NCBI RefSeq assembly: GCF_000230995.2 | Contig: NC_019973.1 | Coordinates: 4,292,001-4,356,000, forward strand | Direction: 5' to 3' | Length of the DNA: 64,000 nt | From: Mesorhizobium australicum WSM2073 | GTDB taxonomy: Bacteria; Pseudomonadota; Alphaproteobacteria; Rhizobiales; Rhizobiaceae | Shown: positions 57,664 to 64,000 of the stretch, in pieces | Layout: each line of letters begins with the position of its first letter | Position numbering within the stretch: position 1 is the first letter of the stretch | The notes under the pieces: model-generated | Told to the model about the DNA's origin: nothing | Databases searched by the model: none | Seen by the model: only the letters and a program-made list of their open reading frames with translations | Position numbers and translations under genes: made by a program

Positions 57664-58425
57664 ATGAGCACGCTTGCGGTCATCGACGCACCGGACTGGT
57701 ACGAAACAATCCGCATGGCCGACGGCATCACGCTAATTCACGAGCCATGGATAAAACCGTTCTTCCGCTGCAATATGTGGCATGTGCGCGGACGCGACCG
57801 CGATCTCCTGTTCGACACCGGCCTCGGTCATTTCAGCCTGCGCACCCATGTGTCCCTGGTGAGCGAGCGCAAGCTGACCTGCGTTGCCAGCCACACGCAT
57901 TTCGACCATATCGGCTGCCACCATGAGTTTTCCGATCGCTCCGTGCATTCGGCCGAAGCGGCAATCCTGGCCGATCCGCGCAACGAATGGACCGCTGCCG
58001 GCACCTATGCGACCGAAGAAATGTTCGATGGCATGCCGCGGGGCTGGGACACGGCGCGCTATCGCATCCAGCCCGCGCCGGCCGACCGTATGCTCGCGCA
58101 TGGCGACATCATCGATCTCGGCGACCGGGCCTTCGAGGTCGTCCACACGCCAGGCCATTCGCCGGGCGGCATTGCGCTCTACGAGAAGAAGACCGGCATC
58201 CTCTTGTCCGGCGACATCATCTATGATGGCCCGCTGATCGATGATGTCTACCACTCGGACATACCAGATTACATGGCGACGCTGCTCGCCATGCGCGATC
58301 TCGACGTCTCGGTCGTCCATGGCGGCCATTTCTCGAGCTTCGGCAAGGTGCGCTACCGCCAGTTGATCGACGAATATCTCGAACAGAAACGTCAGGCCGG
58401 CTGCCATCTGCGGCAGCGCCCTTGA
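57664..58425 (+). CDS. Metallo-beta-lactamase-fold hydrolase
   Basis: A 253-residue protein with the metal-binding motif SHTHFDHIGCHH near residue 78, HTPGHSPGGIALY near 162, the Asp segment SGDIIYDGPLID, and a final His in VVHGGHFSSFGK. All the metal ligands of the family appear to be present. It lies three bases after the ATPase stop, which suggests that it acts on the imported compound. The substrate is unknown; the family includes lactonases, glyoxalase II and others. Confidence 0.9.
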   Translation: MSTLAVIDAPDWYETIRMADGITLIHEPWIKPFFRCNMWHVRGRDRDLLFDTGLGHFSLRTHVSLVSERKLTCVASHTHFDHIGCHHEFSDRSVHSAEAAILADPRNEWTAAGTYATEEMFDGMPRGWDTARYRIQPAPADRMLAHGDIIDLGDRAFEVVHTPGHSPGGIALYEKKTGILLSGDIIYDGPLIDDVYHSDIPDYMATLLAMRDLDVSVVHGGHFSSFGKVRYRQLIDEYLEQKRQAGCHLRQRP

Positions 58426-58560
58426 GGGCTGAGTTACGGCATCAAGTCGAAATGGCGTGGGAAGGCCTGGGCGGCACGAGCCCGTCACCACCCCTCGCAG
58501 TGCGCTGATGGTGACACAGTGGGCGACCGGCTCGCGACACGAACGGCCGGAGCCAGTGCG

Positions 58561-59484
58561 TCACTCGGGAATGGGTGCCGGAAGCGAGATTGTATAGCGC
58601 GGTGGCGCCGATCCCCTGCGGCGTCTCCTCCATTGCCTCAGCTGCTCCCTCCAGCCGACTGGCGGTTTTTCGTAGACAGGGGGAGCCAGGCCGGCGAGCT
58701 CATAATAACCTTCGAGAATGTTGGTGCGCAGTAACTGGCGTTCCTGTGTATAGAAGCTGAAATGCGCGACGAGCAGGTCACCGAAAATCTTGCCCGGCCG
58801 GTCCAGCTTGGCCGGAAGCGTCGCCGACAACCACTCTTCCTCGTCGCCGCGCGGTTGAAAGTGCTCTCCGAGATCGACAATGTCCGATCCGAAAAAACCG
58901 ATTGCGTTGATCGAAAAGCGTGACAGCCTGATCTCCCGGTCCGGCACGCGAAAATCCTGGAGCCGATTGGAGCGCACAGCTTCAATGAACACCGGGTGTA
59001 GGGCCTGCGGAAAGGTCGCATGCGCCCAGGAGAATTCGCATGACGCCTGACAGGTAAGCGGGCCATCCACCCGCACCCTGGAAAGCTGCTTGATCAGCGA
59101 ATTGCAGATTGCGTTGTTGACGATCAACGGAGCGTACCAGATGGCCGATCCCCTTTCGGCCATGACCCTTGCCATGAATTTTCGAAAGAAGCCGTCCTCG
59201 ACAAAAACTACATCGTCGTCGAGGCGTAGGTAGAAAGCACCGGTATCGTCGCAAAAGCGATAGAAATCGCCGATGACGTTGATCCCGCCATCGGCATGTG
59301 GAAGCCGCTTGATCTTGCAACGCGGATCGGAGGCCGCCAATCTTTGTAGATAGGCCCGGTCAGCCTCGTTGCGACAGTTGTCCCAGAGGTGCCACTCATG
59401 CACATCGAGGTTTTTCAAAACATGATGGCCAAGCAGACGCAGATATTTCTCACGACCGGCCGGGGTGACAACGATCAGTTTCAT
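58561..59484 (-). CDS. GT-A-type glycosyltransferase
   Basis: A 307-residue protein starting MKLIVVTPAGREKYLRLLGH. It has the DxD-type metal-binding segment AFYLRLDDDVVFVEDGFFRK near 84-103 and the conserved acceptor-side region IWYAPLIVNNAIC. The C-terminus is arginine-rich. It is probably a sugar transferase for surface glycans; donor and acceptor are unknown. It is divergent from the DUF707 gene, with 263 AT-richer bases between them. Confidence 0.75.
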   Translation of the reverse strand: MKLIVVTPAGREKYLRLLGHHVLKNLDVHEWHLWDNCRNEADRAYLQRLAASDPRCKIKRLPHADGGINVIGDFYRFCDDTGAFYLRLDDDVVFVEDGFFRKFMARVMAERGSAIWYAPLIVNNAICNSLIKQLSRVRVDGPLTCQASCEFSWAHATFPQALHPVFIEAVRSNRLQDFRVPDREIRLSRFSINAIGFFGSDIVDLGEHFQPRGDEEEWLSATLPAKLDRPGKIFGDLLVAHFSFYTQERQLLRTNILEGYYELAGLAPPVYEKPPVGWREQLRQWRRRRRGSAPPRYTISLPAPIPE

Positions 59485-59747
59485 AGAATTCCTGGTTCCT
59501 GTAAAATCAGAGTCCCGTACATCAGCGAATCTTGATTATCAGAACGCTCGTTCGGGCAATAGCTGTTGACATGACAGGCCCCTGCCCCATTGGATTCGCC
59601 TCAAAACACGACGAATCGTCATGACGTTTAAATACACCCGTTATGCCGGCAAGACATCGTGCTCAGGTAACGCCAGGAGATCTTCCTCATGCCCTTCGCA
59701 TTCAACTTGCTTTCGTGTAGGGCTCGCCGAGGACCCGGATTGAGGGT

Positions 59748-60653
59748 ATGAGTGTCGGAAGCAGGACTTTGACGAACACCACACACCGCAATCTCGTGAT
59801 AGTCAGGGCAGGCGACAAATCTCTCCATCGTGGATGGGGGGCGGACGATCCCAATTGTGAATTTGATTTGATCGTCAGCTACTTCGGAAGTGATCCATCT
59901 GCGTTTCGGCTGCCGCTTGAAAACCGAGTCGACTACAAGGGCGGCAAATGGGATGGCATCCATGCTCTGCTGAGCCAACAGCCCGAACTTCTTGACCGCT
60001 ACCAGTATGTCTGGCTGCCGGACGACGATCTGGAAGCAGACCGGGCGACCATCGAGGCGATGTTCGCCAACATGCGCCGGCTTGGCCTCCATATCGGCCA
60101 GCCGTCACTGACGCTGGACAGCTATTATTCCCACCTCCCGTTCCTCCGCTGCAAGAGCTTCGAGTTTCGCCTGGTAGACACGATCGAGATCATGGCCCCC
60201 TGCCTGAGAGCCGATGTAGCGGCCAAGATGCTGCCTCTGTTCAAACACTCCATGAGCGGTTTTGGTCTGGACTTGTTGTGGACCAGGCTTGCCGAAGAAA
60301 ACCGTGGAACATCTGCCGTGTTCGACGCCTTGCCGGTCCGCCACACCCGGCCGGTGGGAGCTCACCTGAAAACAGCGATGCTCGAGTCAGGAAGAACGCC
60401 CGACAAGGAATATCGCCAATTGGCGTCGCAATATGGATTTGGCGAGCTTTTTCCATTGTCCTATGAGGCCGTCGATCGAAAAGGCCGGCGCTGGCGGTCG
60501 AAATCGATGATCGGCCTGCGTATGGTGGCCGACTATCTCTTGGACAGGAAAGCCTTTCGCCAGGCGAATCGATTGAGGGAATTGTTATGGCGCCTTCTGC
60601 GCAGGCAGTATTCCAAGTCCGTCGATCTGTCCCAAATAATTCTCAAGCCCTAA
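59748..60653 (+). CDS. DUF707-family protein
   Basis: A 301-residue protein with NLVIVRAGDKSLHRGWGADD at the start, YKGGKWDGIHALLSQQPELL near 65, and YVWLPDDDLEADRATIEAMF. The KGGKWDG and LPDDDL segments are what I associate with DUF707 (PF05212), a glycosyltransferase-like family without a settled activity. It lies 15 bases before glf and is likely to be co-transcribed with it. Confidence 0.8.
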   Translation: MSVGSRTLTNTTHRNLVIVRAGDKSLHRGWGADDPNCEFDLIVSYFGSDPSAFRLPLENRVDYKGGKWDGIHALLSQQPELLDRYQYVWLPDDDLEADRATIEAMFANMRRLGLHIGQPSLTLDSYYSHLPFLRCKSFEFRLVDTIEIMAPCLRADVAAKMLPLFKHSMSGFGLDLLWTRLAEENRGTSAVFDALPVRHTRPVGAHLKTAMLESGRTPDKEYRQLASQYGFGELFPLSYEAVDRKGRRWRSKSMIGLRMVADYLLDRKAFRQANRLRELLWRLLRRQYSKSVDLSQIILKP

Positions 60654-60668
60654 GGTTCGGATACGCGA

Positions 60669-61853
60669 ATGGACAGGACCCTGCTGGGCAAGGCCGAAAT
60701 CCTCATTGTCGGCGCTGGTTTTTACGGTGCAACGCTTGCCGAGCGCATCGCCACGCAACTCGGGCGACGCGTGCTGGTAATCGACCGGCGCCGGCACATC
60801 GGCGGCAATGCCTACACCGAACAAGATCCTGTCACCGGTGTGGAGATCCATCGCTACGGGCCGCATCTGTTCCATACATCCAACGAGGAGGTCTGGAATT
60901 ACCTGCGTGCCTTCACCGGTTTTACCGCCTATCGCCATCGTGCATTCTCGACATATCGCGACAAGGTCTATCCGCTGCCGATCAACCTTGCCACGATGTC
61001 CCAGTTCTTCGGCAGGCGGCTAAGTCCGGACGAGGCACGCGACATGATTGCCGAGCAGGCGACGGAAGTTGGCGACCGTCCGCCGGCCAATCTTGAGGAG
61101 AAGGCGATCTCCCTGGTCGGCCGCCCTCTCTACGAGGCCTTGATCAAGGGTTACACCGCCAAGCAATGGCAGACGGATCCGCGCGAACTGCCGGCCCAGA
61201 TCATCGCGCGCCTGCCGGTTCGCTACACATTCGAGGACGGCTATTTCAACGACCGGTTCCAGGGCCAGCCTGTGGACGGCTACACGGCGATCTTCGAAAA
61301 GATGCTGGCGCAGGAGCTTATCGAAACACGGCTTGGCATCGACTTCTTCGACATCAAGTCCTTGCTGCCGAAGGACCTGCCGGTCGTCTACACCGGGCCG
61401 ATCGACCGCTACTTCGACTATAGCGAAGGCGAACTCGGCTGGCGAACCATTGATATCGATCTGGAGGTCATGGACACGCCGGACCATCAGGGCACGGCGA
61501 TCATGAACTACGCGGACGAGGCCGTGCCTTATACCCGCGTGGTCGAATTCCGGCATTTCAACCCGGAGCGCCAGCACGGGAGCGCCAAGACGCTCATCGG
61601 CCGCGAGTATTCCCGTTTCGCAGGCCGCGCCGACGAGCCTTATTATCCGATCGACACGCGCAAGGATCAGGCGGTCTATCGCCGCTATCTCGACCGGGCG
61701 GGTGCGGAGAAAAACCTGCACCTCGGGGGACGGTTGGGAACCTACCGCTATCTCGATATGCATCAGGCGATCGGCGCCGCCCTTAAGGTCTTCGAAACCG
61801 TGCTCGAGCCCTATTTCGCCGGTCGGCTCGATTCCGTCTCGCGTTCGACATGA
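60669..61853 (+). CDS. glf: UDP-galactopyranose mutase
   Basis: The flavoenzyme converts UDP-galactopyranose to UDP-galactofuranose, the donor for galactofuranose in surface glycans. The 394-residue product has the FAD-binding ILIVGAGFYGATLAERIATQ near residue 11, RRHIGGNAYTEQDP near 40, YGPHLFHTSNEEVWNY, and the C-terminal LGGRLGTYRYLDMHQAIG that completes the FAD site. It follows the DUF707 gene and suggests that the cluster makes a galactofuranose-containing surface polymer. Confidence 0.93.
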   Translation: MDRTLLGKAEILIVGAGFYGATLAERIATQLGRRVLVIDRRRHIGGNAYTEQDPVTGVEIHRYGPHLFHTSNEEVWNYLRAFTGFTAYRHRAFSTYRDKVYPLPINLATMSQFFGRRLSPDEARDMIAEQATEVGDRPPANLEEKAISLVGRPLYEALIKGYTAKQWQTDPRELPAQIIARLPVRYTFEDGYFNDRFQGQPVDGYTAIFEKMLAQELIETRLGIDFFDIKSLLPKDLPVVYTGPIDRYFDYSEGELGWRTIDIDLEVMDTPDHQGTAIMNYADEAVPYTRVVEFRHFNPERQHGSAKTLIGREYSRFAGRADEPYYPIDTRKDQAVYRRYLDRAGAEKNLHLGGRLGTYRYLDMHQAIGAALKVFETVLEPYFAGRLDSVSRST

Positions 61854-62511
61854 CGGGCCGGGTTCTGAAGCCGCAAATCTCCGGTTTTCAGGTCGTCGCC
61901 GCCGATTTGCCATCGGCGGCTATCCGCTTCCTGAACCATTCGAAAGTACGCCGGATCCCCTGGTGCGGACCGATGCGGTGTTTGACCTATAGCGCCCTTT
62001 GCGGGCAAGGCATGCCGGCGGCATCGCCGCAACGCGACGCCGTGGGGATCGGCCTGGCGCTCGTTTCTTCCGACTGGCGCACCAGTTCTGCGAAGACAAG
62101 CGCGAAACTTCCCAACATGAGAAAGACGATGATCAGGCGTGCTACCGGCAATATGTCGGCCTCGTCTGGCTGGCGCATATCCCCTGGCATCGAGAACCGC
62201 GGGTTCATGCACGCATATCTGAACTGCCGCAGCGTCCTTTGCGTCCCGAAGTGACAAGGTCGTGCTGCGGGCGCCCCACGCCACCCATGCCGGCTAACAT
62301 GATCGATCCGGCTTTACGAGACCTTAAGCCCGGCCTTAACCATCACATTCGCTCGCGCCGTGACATCAACCGCGACCGGCTGGTGCGCCGGTCCTGCCGC
62401 ACCCTCGCCTCATGGGCTGACAGAGGCTCTCTTTGCAGACGTGCCTGCCCCATGCTACCCCGGCGCTGGCGCCAGAACCTGCCGGCGCCAATCGGTCGCG
62501 ATCGGGGAGCC
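61854..62511. other. Gap of 658 bases between glf and nadK
   Basis: Apart from a possible small minus-strand membrane gene (61987-62190) nothing clear is found. Two TTAA motifs eight bases apart at 62324-62339 resemble, but do not match, a CtrA site. No terminator with a T-run was seen after glf. Confidence 0.4.
61987..62190 (-). CDS. Possible small single-span membrane protein
   Basis: About 67 residues with one hydrophobic segment ([20 protein letters not shown]) after an acidic start ([14 protein letters not shown]). The hydrophobic pattern looks more protein-like than the overlapping plus-strand frame. There is no clear ribosome-binding site, and the tail is low in structure. It could be spurious. 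Confidence 0.35.
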   Translation of the reverse strand: MPGDMRQPDEADILPVARLIIVFLMLGSFALVFAELVRQSEETSARPIPTASRCGDAAGMPCPQRAL

Positions 62512-63285
62512 ATGAGCACAGCCACCAACAGCATCGCCTTCGTCTCTTCCGACACAGCAGACGCCAAGGCGGCGCTGGATAGCCTGTCGGCGCGCTATGG
62601 CCAATGTTCGGTCGCCGAGGCGACCGTCGTGGTGGCGCTGGGCGGCGACGGCTTTCTGCTGCAAACATTGCGCGACACGATGGGTACGGGAAAAAAGGTC
62701 TACGGCATGAACCGTGGCACCATCGGCTTCCTGATGAACGAATACCGGTCCGGGGGGCTCACCGAGCGCATCGCGGCGGCGGTCGCCGAAACGATCCGCC
62801 CGCTGGAGATGCTGGCAACCACCTCGGATGGCGAACACGTCACGGCACTGGCGATCAACGAAGTGGCGCTGTGGCGCCAATCCTACCAGACGGCCAAGAT
62901 CCGCATCAGCATCGATGACCAAATACGGCTCGAGGAACTGAACTGCGACGGCGTCATGATCGCGACGCCGGCCGGATCGACCGCGTATAATCTTTCCGCG
63001 CACGGCCCGATCCTGCCTCTCGACGCGCCGCTTTTGGCGCTCACGCCGGTCAGCCCGTTTCGTCCGCGACGCTGGCGCGGCGCATTGCTTTCCAACAAGG
63101 CGACCGTGCGCTTCGACATTCTGGAGTCGGAAAAGCGGCCGGTGAACGCGGCCGCCGACCACACGGAGGTCAAGGCGGTGACCTCGGTCACGGTGCGGGA
63201 ATCGCCAACGGCCACCGCGACTTTGCTGTTCGATCCCAACCACTCCTGGAACGAACGCATCCTGGCCGAACAGTTCCGTTACTGA
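62512..63285 (+). CDS. nadK: NAD kinase
   Basis: NadK phosphorylates NAD to NADP. The 257-residue product has the GGDG motif in [20 protein letters not shown] near residue 40, [20 protein letters not shown] with the conserved NE pair, and [20 protein letters not shown] with the GSTAY signature. It is short, as in other alphaproteobacteria. It starts at ATG 62512; longer upstream frames lack protein character. Confidence 0.94.
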   Translation: MSTATNSIAFVSSDTADAKAALDSLSARYGQCSVAEATVVVALGGDGFLLQTLRDTMGTGKKVYGMNRGTIGFLMNEYRSGGLTERIAAAVAETIRPLEMLATTSDGEHVTALAINEVALWRQSYQTAKIRISIDDQIRLEELNCDGVMIATPAGSTAYNLSAHGPILPLDAPLLALTPVSPFRPRRWRGALLSNKATVRFDILESEKRPVNAAADHTEVKAVTSVTVRESPTATATLLFDPNHSWNERILAEQFRY

Positions 63286-63366
63286 GCCGGCACAGTGACA
63301 GGAGGCCGGATTAGGCATCGCGATTAAGGTTACAACTTCACAATCGCGCCAATCCTACCCGTTTCT

Positions 63367-63395
63367 GTTGACAAATCGCGGGCTTGCGCCTAATC
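63367..63395 (+). promoter_or_regulatory. Predicted promoter of the DEAD-box helicase gene
   Basis: A perfect TTGACA is followed by exactly 17 bases and TAATCG. The start would be near 63402, about 75 nt before the gene. The -10 box is the same as at tuf copy 2. Confidence 0.65.
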
Positions 63396-63477
63396 GCAAT
63401 ACCAATCTTGCAGGCGCGTGGCGCTTGCCGCGACGAATGACGTTGCGCTTCCCCGAACCAGCCAAAGACAGCAACAC

Positions 63478-64000
63478 TTGTCCTCAGACACGACGATCGC
63501 TCAAGAAGCGTTGACCTTTTCAGACCTCGGCCTGTCGCCGAAGGTGCTTTCCGCAGTCACCGATGCCGGCTATCTCCAGCCGACGCCGATCCAGGCTGGT
63601 GCGATCCCGCACGCCTTGCTCGGCAAGGACGTGCTGGGCATTGCCCAGACCGGCACCGGCAAGACCGCGTCCTTCGTGCTGCCGATGCTGACCCGGCTGG
63701 AAAAGGGCCGTGCCCGCGCCCGCATGCCGCGCACGCTGATCCTGGAGCCGACGCGTGAGCTTGCCGCGCAGGTCGAGGAAAACTTCGTCAAATACGGCAA
63801 GAACCACAAGCTCAACATCGCGCTGCTGATCGGCGGGGTGTCGTTCGACGAACAGGACAAAAAGCTGGAGCGCGGCGCCGATGTGCTGATCGCTACGCCT
63901 GGCCGTCTGCTCGACCATCGCGAGCGCGGCAAGCTGCTGCTCAACGGCGTCGAGATCCTCGTCATCGACGAGGCGGACCGCATGCTCGACATGGGTTTCA
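63478..64000 (+). CDS. DEAD-box ATP-dependent RNA helicase (partial, runs off the right edge)
   Basis: The open frame from TTG 63478 to the end of the window reads about 174 residues. It has the Q motif (FSDLGLSPKVLSAVTDAGYL then QPTPIQAGAIP), motif I AQTGTGKTASFVLPML, motif Ia LEPTRELAAQVEENF, motif Ib GGVSF..., and motif II VIDEADRMLDMGF at the edge. The start is uncertain, because no in-frame ATG fits and TTG is the best candidate after the predicted promoter. It is likely a RhlE/DbpA-type helicase involved in ribosome assembly or RNA decay. Confidence 0.85.
   Translation, partial: MSSDTTIAQEALTFSDLGLSPKVLSAVTDAGYLQPTPIQAGAIPHALLGKDVLGIAQTGTGKTASFVLPMLTRLEKGRARARMPRTLILEPTRELAAQVEENFVKYGKNHKLNIALLIGGVSFDEQDKKLERGADVLIATPGRLLDHRERGKLLLNGVEILVIDEADRMLDMGF

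Noticed and set aside
59628..60092. A 154-codon minus-strand frame overlapping the DUF707 gene.
   Set aside because: It overlaps a recognised protein family on the plus strand and has no domain of its own.
62324..62339. Two TTAA motifs resembling a CtrA site upstream of nadK.
   Set aside because: The spacing is eight bases instead of the seven required by TTAA-N7-TTAA, and the position is far from the gene start.

Overview
The window reads as a chromosomal segment of an alphaproteobacterium of the order Rhizobiales, most likely Mesorhizobium or a close relative. The basis is the high GC content, the gene order (rpoBC, rpsL-rpsG-fusA-tuf, S10-spc-alpha with adk after secY), a BA14K-type protein, and intergenic palindromes of a type I associate with rhizobial genomes. 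The assignment is inference from sequence character and gene order; no database search was run.

Layout. From about 1 to 3150 lie a partial unknown gene, rarA and a periplasmic DegP-type protease, all on the minus strand, then a plus-strand orphan gene (3291-3902). From 3966 to 37740 runs one of the largest minus-strand information-processing clusters in the genome. In transcription order it holds secE, nusG, rplK, rplA, rplJ, rplL, rpoB, rpoC, then a small non-ribosomal block (O-methyltransferase, a Gfo/Idh/MocA dehydrogenase and a short unknown gene), then rpsL, rpsG, fusA, tuf, the S10 operon, the spc operon with secY and adk, and the alpha operon ending in rplQ. Terminators follow rpoC and rplQ. 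A good promoter with a leader of about 240 nt precedes rpsL.

From 38100 to 44401 lie tRNA-Trp, a second tuf gene whose protein is identical to the first, tRNA-Gly and tRNA-Tyr. Scattered among them are a truncated haemoglobin, a secreted protein with two tandem ClpP-like domains, a DMT-family permease and two small stress or envelope-type genes. These tRNAs, together with tRNA-Thr(TGT) at 52278, are the same species found next to tufB in E. coli (thrU-tyrU-glyT-thrT-tufB), so an old operon seems to have been broken up here.

From 44602 onward the content is accessory and metabolic. It comprises rlmB; a glyoxylate-to-glycerate module (gcl, hyi, glxR) with a divergent IclR regulator and a large nested hairpin between gcl and hyi; a pair of small secreted proteins with related leaders; and a TetR-controlled operon of a polyamine-type ABC importer plus a metallo-beta-lactamase-fold hydrolase. 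These are followed by a cell-surface glycan cluster (GT-A glycosyltransferase, DUF707 protein, UDP-galactopyranose mutase), NAD kinase, and the start of a DEAD-box RNA helicase that runs off the right edge.

Several independent promoters (str operon, tRNA-Tyr/Gly, the helicase, and more weakly tuf and tRNA-Trp) share one form: a TTGAC-like -35 box, a 17-base spacer and a relaxed -10 box. No CRISPR array, insertion sequence or prophage was seen.
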